Assembly (NCBI RefSeq): GCF_001544555.2
Contig: NZ_FCOK02000065.1
Span: forward strand, 1 to 55,952
Direction: 5' to 3'
DNA length: 55,952 nucleotides
Source of the DNA: Caballeronia udeis
Lineage (GTDB): Bacteria; Pseudomonadota; Gammaproteobacteria; Burkholderiales; Burkholderiaceae
Below, piece after piece: positions 32,200 through 41,721 of the stretch (position 1 is its first letter; every line of letters starts with the position of its first letter). The notes under the pieces were generated by a model that saw nothing but the letters and a program-made list of their open reading frames with translations, ran no database searches and was not told where the DNA came from. The position numbers and the translations under genes were made by a program.

Positions 32200-32585
32200 C
32201 AGAAAAGGTCCACCACGAAGTTGACAGCGACGGTTGCGTGCGATGGCTTCGGAACCGCGGACACCCTGGGCTCGCCGACAGCCTCCTCTCTTGCGACCGC
32301 GAGCTTCAACCAGGACGCTATAGCATCGCCTAGCGTTTTCTCAAAATCCCCATCGCGTTGTGCCCTGTAGTACGTCGCCATCGCCCCCTCGCGAATGCGA
32401 CAGTTCGAAACTAACAGTACAACTTCAAGACGGGGCGTAGCGAGCGCGTGCATCGCTTTCGCGAGTGCGGCCAAAAACTGTTGTTCCAGTGTCGAAAGGA
32501 ACTGGGGCGCATCCTCAAGGTAGACGCTAAGAAACGCTTCGATGGCTTGTCTGCGCGAAGGTAGGCACATCTTGGTCGTAGGCAT
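32199..32585 (-). CDS. Hypothetical protein (128 aa)
   Basis: A helical protein with a SRRQAIEAFLSVYLEDAPQF start and a LEVVLLVSNCRIREGAMATYY centre. The ATG at 32585 is preferred; the open frame extends 22 codons upstream, but that part is Pro/Gln-rich and unlikely. It overlaps the 70-aa gene by a single base. No family recognised. Confidence 0.55.
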   Translation of the reverse strand: MPTTKMCLPSRRQAIEAFLSVYLEDAPQFLSTLEQQFLAALAKAMHALATPRLEVVLLVSNCRIREGAMATYYRAQRDGDFEKTLGDAIASWLKLAVAREEAVGEPRVSAVPKPSHATVAVNFVVDLF

Positions 32586-33093
32586 GGGCGGGTCTCTCTG
32601 TTGATGTTGAAGGTCAGCGGGCGGCGGATACGACGTTTGTATTGCGCTCAAGGAATATTAGAGCATTCGGAGGAGTGGCAGAGCACGGGAAGAATGTGCC
32701 GGTTACTGGCCCCTCTGGAGGGCAAACCGCGGCGTGCTCCATGACGAGCATCGACAGTTGCATCGGACTTGGGAGGACAAGCAATGGATTAATCGTCAAC
32801 GACCTTCCGCAAGAACGCGGAACTTCTGAGCCGGAAGGCAGCGCATACTGCGCGGGGATGCCGGCCTGACCATGACTGCGCGCCGTGAGACTCGCGGTGC
32901 GCAGTCGCGAATAGCTATGCAGAGGTTCAGCCGGTTCCCTAGGATGACGGTCAAAAAAGCGTATATTTCAGTCAACATCGGGACCGCATAAAGGCGTGAT
33001 TTCCATGCAATTCGCATAAGAAAAAGCACCGACGCGCGCCCTGCAAAACACTACGGGTAGTAGCGCAATCAATATCACGGTTCAACCAGGACG
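32586..33093. other. Intergenic region before the large helicase gene
   Basis: About 500 bp without a supported gene. It holds a hairpin (ACTGCGC at 32875-32881 pairing with GCGCAGT at 32899-32905, with further pairing inside) not followed by a T run. The promoter of the helicase gene should lie here, but no clear boxes stand out. Confidence 0.45.
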
Positions 33094-36000
33094 GTGTTGT
33101 CCACAGTAACGGCTACGGTTGAATTGGTGACAATAATGGGGAACGGGGTTATGACGTACGGGTACACAGACGACGCTGAGAAGTTGGCCGCTGATACTGA
33201 TGTAAAGGTACCGAGCATTCAGGTCATTGCCGACCTGACGATAGGGTACGCGGCGATTCAGAACAACGTTCCGGTCATACGTGAAATTCTGGTCACGAAC
33301 GACGGGGAGGCGGCTCTATCTGATGTCGAACTGCTCGTCAAATGTGTGCCGGCCTTTGCCGAGAGCGCACGTTTCCGTTTCGAAGCATTGGCGCCCGGCG
33401 AAAGCCGCCGTCTCGCACCTGTCGACCTGCGTCCCGACCATCAGTACTTCAGTCAACTCGACGAATCTGAGCGGGCCGTCATCACGGCATCGTTGCGCGT
33501 TCAGGAAACGGAACTTGTAACGGCAACGCACAACATCGATGTGCTCGCCTACGACCAATGGGCCGGCACGCGGTCGTTGCCCGAGTTGCTGGCCGCGTTT
33601 TGCATGCCGAACTCGCGGGTCGTGGACAAACTTCTCGCTCGAGCCTCCGGGTTGCTGCGCCAGACGTCGACCGACCTGTCCATGGACGGATATCAGTCCA
33701 AGAATCGCGAGAAGGTCTGGAAGCAGACATCGGCTATCTACAGCACGATAGTTGCCGAGGACATCCAATACTCCAATCCGCCTGCATCGTTCGGAAATGA
33801 CGGCCAGAAAATCCGGACGCCAGAACGCATCCTGGATGGCAAGCTTGCGACCTGCCTGGACCTCGCCATGCTGTTCGCGTCTTGCCTGGAGCAAGCCGGT
33901 CTGCACCCTGTTGTGTTGTTCAAGGAAGGCCATGCCTGGGTTGGCGTTTGGCTGATAGAGACCAGCTTTCCGACTGCATTGGTGGACGATGTTCAGGCAG
34001 TTCGTAAGCGGGTGAAATCCGGCGAGTTCATGGTCTTCGAGACCACCGGCGTGGCGGGCGGTCAGAAACCGTCCCTTCGCTGGGCCTGCACTCGTGGCGA
34101 GGAACACCTGAACGACGAAGCCGGGTTCGCGTATGCCGTAGATGTCCGGCGCGCACGCGAAGTCCAGATTCGCCCCCTCCCATCCCGTTCGTCGCAGGTC
34201 GATGAGCAGACTGTCCCGATTGCCAAGGCCGAAACACCCGTCATCGAGGACGTGCCGCAGTTGCCGCCGCTGGACCCGGTCGTCATACCGCTGCGTGACG
34301 ATGTAACACCTGAAACACCAGAAGGACGCCTGGCGAAATGGAAGAGCAAGCTGCTCGACTTGACGCTCCGAAACAAACTCCTGAATTTCAAGCCGGCCAA
34401 ATCCACGCTGCGCGTCATTTGCCCTGACCCGGGTGCGCTGGAAGACCGGCTTGCGGATGGAAGCGAATTCCGCGTCCGTGCGAAGCCGAAGATGATGTCA
34501 GGCTCGGATGGTCGAGATGCCAATGTGTACGCCGGCCGAAACGGTACGGCGGCAATGGATGACTTGGCGACCGACGCGCTTGGCCGGAACGAAATCGTCA
34601 CGGACATCGAGGAGGAAGCTCTGGAAGGCAGGCTTCTCGAGATATTCCGAGCGGCCAGCACGGGAATGGAGGAAGGCGGCGCCAATACGCTGTTTCTGGC
34701 TTTTGGGATGCTGGAATGGCGGGAGAGCAAAGATGCCGAATCCAGCCATCTGGCTCCGATTCTGCTTATCCCCGTTACGTTATCCCGCCAGTCCGTCCGG
34801 AGTGGCTTCCGCTTGGTTCGTCACGATGACGACGCACTCGTGAACCCGACGCTACTGCAAAAACTTCAGCAGGATTTCAGCCTGAAGCTGCCGTCGCTCG
34901 ACGTTTTGCCGACCGATGACCGGGGCATCGACGTCAACCGGATTCTGCAGACCTTCCGACTGCATGTGGGCGAACTGAAGGGATGGGAGGTCAAGGAGCA
35001 GGTCCATCTGGGTATCTTCTCGTTCACGAAATACCTGATGTGGAAGGACCTCCAGGACCGGCAGAAGCAGCTCCAGGAAAGCAGCGTTGTTGCTCATCTG
35101 ATTAACAACCCCGGCAAAGCGTTTGCTGACAGCGCAACGGGCTTCGAGCCCAGCACCTTGGACGAGAAGTTCCGGCCTCAAGACCTGTTCACGCCGCTGC
35201 TGTCGGACTCATCGCAGCTGCGTGCTGTTTGCGTCGCGGCTGAAGGTAAGAACCTTGTCATCGAAGGTCCCCCTGGAACAGGTAAGAGCCAGACCATATC
35301 GAACCTGATTGCCCACCTGTTGGCCACCGGGAAGACGGTGTTGTTCGTCTCGGAGAAGATGGCTGCCCTAGAGGTGGTGCATCGCCGGCTTAACAGTCTT
35401 GGCCTTGGGCCATTTTGTCTCGAGCTGCATTCGTCCAAGGCAAAGAAAGCGGATGTCCTGAAACAGCTGGGCATTGCACTTGATGCCGCCGGTGCGCGCA
35501 CGGTGAAGGACTGGGAGCGAGAGTCCGAGCGACTCCTGACGCTTCGCACAGACCTCAACGGGGTCGCTCGTGCGCTGCATCGCACCTATCCAAATGACCT
35601 GACCGTTTACGAGGCCATCGGAACTAGCCTGCAGCATGCGGAAATGCGGCCTGGTGCGATGCCGTGGGCCGATGCAGATGTACATAACCGCGCCCAGCTC
35701 GAGGCACTGCGTGAGACCAGCCGCCAGATGGGTGCCCTTGCCGGCCAGCTAACCGGTTTGCAGAACCATCCTCTGGCAGTCATCCACAAGACCGAATGGA
35801 TGCCGTCCTGGCAGCAAGAGTTTCTCGACACGGTCTCGGCGTTTGAAGCCCAAATCAAGAAGCTGGATGAGGCTGCATCGAACCTGCTGAATCAGCTGGG
35901 CCTTCCCAAAGTTGCGTTTTCCCTGAATGGGCTGGGCAAATTCGATGTGCTGGCCGACGTGCTCTCCGCCGCGCCCACCGTTCCGGTCGAGGTTGCCCGT

Positions 36001-39000
36001 TCGGCGCATGACGAGTCCGCCCGCAGCCGTCTTGCCAGCCTCCGGCAGCACGGCTTAGCGCGCAATCAGGCGTGGGAGCCTCTGAGCAAACGCTACGTGG
36101 ACGACGTCAGCACCCTGAATGCGTCCGAGCTGAAACTCCAGTGGGCGGCAGCAACCAATACCTGGTGGCCGAAGAGCTTGTTTGCCCAGCGTGCGGTTAC
36201 CGGACGATTGCGCCTGTACCGACAGGACCAGCGTCGCCCACAAGGTGGGGATGTTCCGGCCGTCATTACGGCATTGACCGCCGTCAATGCCGAGGACAGG
36301 GTCATTGAGTCTATGGCTCACGATGCGTCGCAACTGCTGCATGAAACGTTCGCGGCGTCGAAGACGAACTGGAACACCGTCGAGTCAGTCGAGCGGTGGG
36401 CGACGTCATTCGCGGACGCGGTAACGGCAATCGCGGGCAACGATATCGAGTTGGCCCAGGCGCTCCGCGCAAAGCTGCAGCCATTTGTTTCCGATAACCG
36501 GAGCCTGCTGAAGGCGGACATGCCTCTTGGCTCCAGTTTGTTGTCGTACCGCGATTGCTATCGGGACGCCGTGACTCAACTCCGCCGGGTCATTGAGCTT
36601 GGACAGTGTCAGGCCGACCTCGGACTTGACCCGACTGCCGCCGGCGTGGTTCATCGGCTGTTGAGCTTGCTTCAAGGATGGCAATCTGCTTCGCGGCAGA
36701 TGCAGCCCTGGTGCCTGTGGCGGAAATCCCGCGCCAATGCAATCAGTAGCGGGTTACAGGGCATTGTGGATGCACTGGAGACTGGCGAGGCGCCGTTGTC
36801 CAGTGTGGCGACGTTCTTTGAATACAGCTACCAGAGCTGGTGGCTGCGGAAAGCGATTGACCGGGAGCCGGTGCTCTGCAACTTCTCGAGTGCCGAGCAT
36901 GACCGCAAGATTGCAGAGTTCAAGGAAGCCGACGAGCGCTTTCAGAAGCTGACCCAGCAATATATTGCAGCCAAACTCGCGGGCCAGATTCCGGCGAGCG
37001 CTGAGGTCGTGCCTGGTGCTGATTCTGAACTGGGGAAGCTGCGGCGCGAATTACAGAAGCAGCGCAAGCACATGCCGATTCGGCAGTTGGTGCAAAACCT
37101 GCCGAGCCTGATGGCCCGACTGAAGCCATGCCTGCTGATGTCACCTTTGTCGGTCGCCCAGTATCTGGACGCGTCGCACGCCCAGTTTGATGTCGTCATC
37201 TTCGACGAAGCTTCCCAGATTCCCGTGTGGGATGCCGTCGGCGCCATCGCTCGCGGCAAGCAGCTTGTCTGCGTCGGCGACCCGAAGCAACTACCGCCCA
37301 CCAGCTTCTTCACTCGTTCGGATGATTCGGAAGATGGAGCGGATAGCGACGACATCCAGGACCTCGAGAGTATCCTGGACGAGTGTCTCAGTATCGGCCT
37401 GCCTGAACTGCGGTTGAACTGGCACTACCGAAGCAAGCATGAAGGGCTGATTACCTTCAGCAACGTCACGTACTACGACAACGAATTGGTCACGTTCCCG
37501 TCGCCGGTGACAGACGACCAGAGCGTGCGCTTTGAACGCGTACAGGGTGTCTACGACCGCGGCGGCTCGCGAACCAATCGAGCAGAAGCCGATGCCATCG
37601 TCAAGGCGATTGAGCGGCACTACCTCGACTCAGCGAAGCGACATCTGACGCTCGGCGTAGTGACCTTCAACCAGGCGCAGCAAAGCCTGATTGACCGGAT
37701 GCTGGATGAACGCCGCCGCGTATCTCAGCAATTGGACCAGACAATTGCCCAGGCGGCACAGGAGCCGCTGTTCATCAAGAACCTGGAAAACGTACAGGGT
37801 GATGAGCGGGACATCATCTTCTTCTCCATCACCTACGGCCCGGATGCGTCGGGCAAGGTCAGCCTCAATTTCGGGCCGTTGAATCTGGAGGGGGGCCATC
37901 GGCGTCTCAACGTGGCCGTATCGCGTGCCCGCGTGGGCGTCGTGATTTTCAGCACGCTTCTTCCCGAACAGATTGACCTCTCGCGCGTCCGGGCCGCCGG
38001 CGTCCGAGACCTGAAGAACTATCTGGAGTTCGCCATTAGAGGTCCACGCGCCTTGATTGCGCAAAGCATGCCGACTGGGCGGGAGCCCGACAGCCCATTC
38101 GAGCGACAAGTGATTTCCGCCCTCCGCGAGAAGGGCTGGACGGTCCACCCGCAGGTTGGTGTGTCTGGGTACCGAATTGATATTGGTGTGGTCGACCCGC
38201 GTGCGCCGGGCCGCTATCTGCTGGGCGTCGAATGCGATGGTGCCACGTATCACTCCGGTGCGACGGCGCGCGACCGTGACCGACTCCGCCAGCATGTCCT
38301 GGAGGGGCTGGGATGGGAGCTGTACCGAATCTGGTCCACGGACTGGTGGTTAAATGCGGAGGAGCCGATGCGCAAGCTTGCCGCCCGACTGGAAGAATTG
38401 GTAGCGACGGTGCCGACCGAGGACGAACCGGTTGTTGAACTGTCGGAAGAGGCCGCGTATAGAGAAGAGCCGCATGCCTTGTATGCCGGGGCCGAATCGG
38501 TCGTCGAGTCGATTGCGCCTGCCACTCAGTTGTCCGAATACCAACTGACCAGCTTGAACAAAGGTAATCCAGACCTCTTCTACGAAGGAAGCTCGATGGC
38601 GACCTTGGCCAGTCAGCTCCTCAATGTAATCGAAACAGAAGGTCCGGTGTCACAGGCGGTGGTATTTAAGCGCGTGACGCGGGCTTGGGGGCTGTCCCGG
38701 GTCGGTAACCGCATCGAAGCTCACCTGAGTGCATTGGTGCCTAGGCAGGTAACCAGTACGACGGACAACGGCGTCACCTTTTACTGGCCAGAGCATGCTA
38801 ATCCGAGCACTTGGGAGGGCATCCGGGTGCCCGGAAGCGACCCGGAAACGCGTCGCGGTATTGACGAGGTTAGCCTGGAAGAACTGGGTAATGCGACAGC
38901 GTACATCTTGTCGCAGCAAGGTGGCACTTCAGAAGATGGACTCGCAAAAGTGGTTTGCCGGCTGCTGGGTGTGGCTCGGACTACTGCCGAGGCTGGGGCG

Positions 39001-39078
39001 CGGATTTCACGGGCGTTGACGCATGGACGGGTTCAGACGGTAGTGGTGGTCGAGGACGGTTCGGTCCGCTTGCGGTAA
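33094..39078 (+). CDS. DUF4011 / SF1 helicase / Vsr-like nuclease / DUF3320 defence protein
   Basis: A giant single-gene system of 1994 aa. An N-terminal part (~30-330) holds a transglutaminase-like pair, Cys254 in KLATCLDLAM and His280 in GHAWVG. DUF4011 follows (WKSKLLDLTLRNKLLNF, ~410). The SF1 helicase has Walker A GPPGTGKS at 725-732, Walker B FDEASQ at 1370-1375, GDPKQLPPTSFF and VSRARVGVVI. A Vsr/DUF559-like nuclease follows, with Glu1670 (SPFERQV) and Glu1713-Cys-Asp1715 (GVECDGATYH). DUF3320 is near the C terminus. I recall this domain order as the anti-phage protein named Hhe. Starts GTG 33094 and TTG 33097 are close; ATG 33136 is also possible. Confidence 0.92.
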   Translation: MLSTVTATVELVTIMGNGVMTYGYTDDAEKLAADTDVKVPSIQVIADLTIGYAAIQNNVPVIREILVTNDGEAALSDVELLVKCVPAFAESARFRFEALAPGESRRLAPVDLRPDHQYFSQLDESERAVITASLRVQETELVTATHNIDVLAYDQWAGTRSLPELLAAFCMPNSRVVDKLLARASGLLRQTSTDLSMDGYQSKNREKVWKQTSAIYSTIVAEDIQYSNPPASFGNDGQKIRTPERILDGKLATCLDLAMLFASCLEQAGLHPVVLFKEGHAWVGVWLIETSFPTALVDDVQAVRKRVKSGEFMVFETTGVAGGQKPSLRWACTRGEEHLNDEAGFAYAVDVRRAREVQIRPLPSRSSQVDEQTVPIAKAETPVIEDVPQLPPLDPVVIPLRDDVTPETPEGRLAKWKSKLLDLTLRNKLLNFKPAKSTLRVICPDPGALEDRLADGSEFRVRAKPKMMSGSDGRDANVYAGRNGTAAMDDLATDALGRNEIVTDIEEEALEGRLLEIFRAASTGMEEGGANTLFLAFGMLEWRESKDAESSHLAPILLIPVTLSRQSVRSGFRLVRHDDDALVNPTLLQKLQQDFSLKLPSLDVLPTDDRGIDVNRILQTFRLHVGELKGWEVKEQVHLGIFSFTKYLMWKDLQDRQKQLQESSVVAHLINNPGKAFADSATGFEPSTLDEKFRPQDLFTPLLSDSSQLRAVCVAAEGKNLVIEGPPGTGKSQTISNLIAHLLATGKTVLFVSEKMAALEVVHRRLNSLGLGPFCLELHSSKAKKADVLKQLGIALDAAGARTVKDWERESERLLTLRTDLNGVARALHRTYPNDLTVYEAIGTSLQHAEMRPGAMPWADADVHNRAQLEALRETSRQMGALAGQLTGLQNHPLAVIHKTEWMPSWQQEFLDTVSAFEAQIKKLDEAASNLLNQLGLPKVAFSLNGLGKFDVLADVLSAAPTVPVEVARSAHDESARSRLASLRQHGLARNQAWEPLSKRYVDDVSTLNASELKLQWAAATNTWWPKSLFAQRAVTGRLRLYRQDQRRPQGGDVPAVITALTAVNAEDRVIESMAHDASQLLHETFAASKTNWNTVESVERWATSFADAVTAIAGNDIELAQALRAKLQPFVSDNRSLLKADMPLGSSLLSYRDCYRDAVTQLRRVIELGQCQADLGLDPTAAGVVHRLLSLLQGWQSASRQMQPWCLWRKSRANAISSGLQGIVDALETGEAPLSSVATFFEYSYQSWWLRKAIDREPVLCNFSSAEHDRKIAEFKEADERFQKLTQQYIAAKLAGQIPASAEVVPGADSELGKLRRELQKQRKHMPIRQLVQNLPSLMARLKPCLLMSPLSVAQYLDASHAQFDVVIFDEASQIPVWDAVGAIARGKQLVCVGDPKQLPPTSFFTRSDDSEDGADSDDIQDLESILDECLSIGLPELRLNWHYRSKHEGLITFSNVTYYDNELVTFPSPVTDDQSVRFERVQGVYDRGGSRTNRAEADAIVKAIERHYLDSAKRHLTLGVVTFNQAQQSLIDRMLDERRRVSQQLDQTIAQAAQEPLFIKNLENVQGDERDIIFFSITYGPDASGKVSLNFGPLNLEGGHRRLNVAVSRARVGVVIFSTLLPEQIDLSRVRAAGVRDLKNYLEFAIRGPRALIAQSMPTGREPDSPFERQVISALREKGWTVHPQVGVSGYRIDIGVVDPRAPGRYLLGVECDGATYHSGATARDRDRLRQHVLEGLGWELYRIWSTDWWLNAEEPMRKLAARLEELVATVPTEDEPVVELSEEAAYREEPHALYAGAESVVESIAPATQLSEYQLTSLNKGNPDLFYEGSSMATLASQLLNVIETEGPVSQAVVFKRVTRAWGLSRVGNRIEAHLSALVPRQVTSTTDNGVTFYWPEHANPSTWEGIRVPGSDPETRRGIDEVSLEELGNATAYILSQQGGTSEDGLAKVVCRLLGVARTTAEAGARISRALTHGRVQTVVVVEDGSVRLR

Positions 39079-39236
39079 TGAGCCGCCGGCAATCCCGGGT
39101 TTCCGGCTACGAGAGAGCCGCGAATTGCCGCAAAACAAACTCATCTCCGCCGAAGCGAAAGTGATTTTCGCATCGTACTTTTGTGTGCGCGGTATGGCGT
39201 CGGCGCTGACTGCGTGTATGTTTTTAAAGGAAAGTC

Positions 39237-40115
39237 ATGAGCCTGACGGTCTATCAATACCACATGGCCGATGTCCAGATTCAACACGTTGCCGGGGAGC
39301 GTGGCCTCGGCATACTTGCATTGAAATTCAGTGTTAATTTCTCTATTACCAACCAGTATCCCGACGACCCACCGGGTATGTTCATCGATTGCCTGCGCGC
39401 AAATGTGTGGGTTCATGCGCCCAATAGAGGGCGCCTCCTGCTAGGAAACGGAGAGTTCGAGAGACCACTGGTTGTCCGCAGGCTGATTAATTCCACAACG
39501 CAGTCTTCGCTGCTTCGCGTGACTTTCGGAGATGCACAATTGCTGGCTCTGGAGGAACTACGGGGTGGTGGCGGTGTGAATTTCGAGCTCGAAATCATAG
39601 GTCTGGCACATGCTCCTAACGACACCTACCCGACAGACCACAGTGTCCGCGTCGAATTGAATCTCAGCAACTGGGTGAAGGTCTTGGAGTCCTTGGGGGC
39701 AGCCGATTCGATTGTCGTTGGGGTAGACATTCCCCTGAGTGCGCCAACACAGATGGTTCACGCAGTGGAATGCCTGAGAAACGCGCGTGGTGCGCTGGTC
39801 GCGGGAGAGTATCACCAGACGGTCTCATCCTGTCGGCTCGCGCTGGATAGCCTAAAAGAGGCATCGCCGATTCTTCTGGAATTGAGCAAATCTGTCTTGG
39901 AAGGGAGGCGCAGGGATTTCTCAAAATCACACCGTGCGGCTGTGCTTTATAACGCGGTTCGGAACTACACCCACCTGAGTCATCACGTAGGTGGTGAGGG
40001 CCAGCCTGAGGTGTTTAGTCGCCGGGATGCCGTAATGGTCTTGACCACGGCGGCTTCGCTGGTCGGCATGGTGGCCGAGCTGGAGGAATCGACGCAGCCT
40101 GTCGCAGAGGAGTAG
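39237..40115 (+). CDS. Unrecognised protein with a HEPN-like C-terminal pattern
   Basis: A 292-aa protein, preceded by an AAAGGAAAG site. The N-terminal ~160 residues look like a beta domain. The C-terminal ~110 are helical and end in AVRNYTHLSHHVG near residue 250, a Rx6H-like pattern of the HEPN kind (a fold that includes RNases). The pattern is loose, and the HEPN idea is only an inference. It lies 159 bp after the helicase gene in the same direction and may be co-transcribed. Confidence 0.6.
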   Translation: MSLTVYQYHMADVQIQHVAGERGLGILALKFSVNFSITNQYPDDPPGMFIDCLRANVWVHAPNRGRLLLGNGEFERPLVVRRLINSTTQSSLLRVTFGDAQLLALEELRGGGGVNFELEIIGLAHAPNDTYPTDHSVRVELNLSNWVKVLESLGAADSIVVGVDIPLSAPTQMVHAVECLRNARGALVAGEYHQTVSSCRLALDSLKEASPILLELSKSVLEGRRRDFSKSHRAAVLYNAVRNYTHLSHHVGGEGQPEVFSRRDAVMVLTTAASLVGMVAELEESTQPVAEE

Positions 40116-40495
40116 CGTGAATCTGACGCGGCTCCGCAAAATCTCGAGTTTGTCTCATCTAAGCGGTGCCGTAAATCTTTGGACGCGATAGCGGCTGAAC
40201 TTTCTTTGGAAGGGGATTGTGAAATCACGAAGTCGGCTGATTGAGGATTGAATATCAACTAACAGGCGTCAACACCGTGTGTCCCAATTGCCACCGAGGA
40301 AGATGCTTCGGCGCAGCCTACAGAGAAGCTCGCGACGGGATTTCGTTGCAAGGTGTCGAACGGACTGACTGCGTCGGCGCAATCGCCTGCGGGCGCGGCG
40401 GTCGATAATAGGTTAAAGCACGTGACGACGTTTGGCGTGGACCACGCGCATAATACGCGTGCCCTTCGGGACCAACACAAACGAGAAAGCGCGAC
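40116..40495. other. Intergenic region before the beta-propeller/TPR-like gene
   Basis: About 380 bp with no supported gene. The frames here are short and overlap. The region should carry the promoter of the gene at 40496; no certain boxes are visible. Confidence 0.4.
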
Positions 40496-41596
40496 ATGGC
40501 ACTTATAAAAAGTCTCCTCGGGATATTGGGACTGAAATCCCGGACGGCATCTGAGCCGACGTCTCGACCAGAGGCTAGCGCGTCGACTTCCAATGCGACA
40601 GGCAAGCCGCATGTTGTGTCCGCTCGCGAGCCTATCCGACTTCCATCAAAATTTGACGACTTGGTGGATTTTGGCCTAGCGGAGCACTCGCCCAATAAGC
40701 ATTGGTCTGTCGGTTACTGGGACCCGGGCCCTGACGCTTCGCAGAAGCGACAACGAAGCGTCCGGCTTCGCGACAACACGACGGGCCGGATTGTGGCCAC
40801 CGTCAACAGCCTGGAGCGCCCGTTCTCCGTTGACGTCTCGGACACTGGGGTTTTCGGGGTGAATGACGCCGGGCAGACTTCGGAGCTTTCCGCCAACCTG
40901 GTGATTTTCGATTCGACAGGCATGCAGGTGTACGGGCGCGCGTACAAGGCGAATCTGGCTGGCTTCAGTATCTCGCCGTGTGGCCGGTACGTCGCAAGCC
41001 AGACCTGCAATTCAGGCAATGAGGACAGCTTCATCCTCGAGATACACGACGTCGCGCGGCAACGGGTCATTGCGTCGTGCACACCTGTCGCGGGCTGGAG
41101 TTCTGAATACACGTTTGAAACCGAAGACGGTGAGCTCAAACGAGTTTTTGCGAAAATCAACCATCTCGGGAAGTTTGCATACTCTCCGACCGGAGAGTTT
41201 CTCGACGCGAAGAAATTCATGACCACGCGCCTTACCAAAGGCGACCCATGGACACGCATTCGTGCCGCAGGGGAACTCGTCCAGACTGACGAGTCCGACA
41301 AGGCACTTCAGCGCGCGTTCGGTGTTGTCGAAGCAACGATTGCCGCTTTCCAACCGGGGCAGGACGACAGGTGGCTGGCGGGCGGCTATCGCCTCAAGGG
41401 CGAGTTGCTGGAAAAGATAAACAGGCCAGCCGAAGCAATTGAGGCCTACCGTGCCGCACTCGGCCGCGATTCAAAGATTGGCGTCAAGAAGCGGTTGGCC
41501 GCTATGGAAAAGGCTGCCTCGCAGAAGTTGTTGCTCGATACCGGAGATGAGCAACGCGCGGAGAGTGCGCCGCGGTCGGATGGACTCCAACCTTGA
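40496..41596 (+). CDS. Beta-propeller/TPR-like protein
   Basis: A 366-aa protein. A short hydrophobic start (LIKSLLGILGL) and a Ser/Thr/Ala-rich linker come first. The middle (~60-250) shows repeated WD40-like strands such as FSISPCGRYVAS and KFAYSPTGEF. A tetratricopeptide-like helix pair ends it (RLKGELLEKINRPAEAIEAYRAAL, ~310-330). These are protein-binding modules; there is no enzyme motif. It is transcribed toward the Gabija genes and ends ~125 bp before gajA, so it could be part of their transcript. It is not a standard Gabija component. Confidence 0.65.
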   Translation: MALIKSLLGILGLKSRTASEPTSRPEASASTSNATGKPHVVSAREPIRLPSKFDDLVDFGLAEHSPNKHWSVGYWDPGPDASQKRQRSVRLRDNTTGRIVATVNSLERPFSVDVSDTGVFGVNDAGQTSELSANLVIFDSTGMQVYGRAYKANLAGFSISPCGRYVASQTCNSGNEDSFILEIHDVARQRVIASCTPVAGWSSEYTFETEDGELKRVFAKINHLGKFAYSPTGEFLDAKKFMTTRLTKGDPWTRIRAAGELVQTDESDKALQRAFGVVEATIAAFQPGQDDRWLAGGYRLKGELLEKINRPAEAIEAYRAALGRDSKIGVKKRLAAMEKAASQKLLLDTGDEQRAESAPRSDGLQP

Positions 41597-41721
41597 GGGA
41601 CCCTTCACCGCACGGCCATCGCAGGAATAAGATATGAATATGGCGATTTGCTCATGTGCATGGCGAGGCATTTGAACAGCGTAGAGCCGATTTTCAAAAT
41701 CAAGGGCCATCTGGGAAACGT

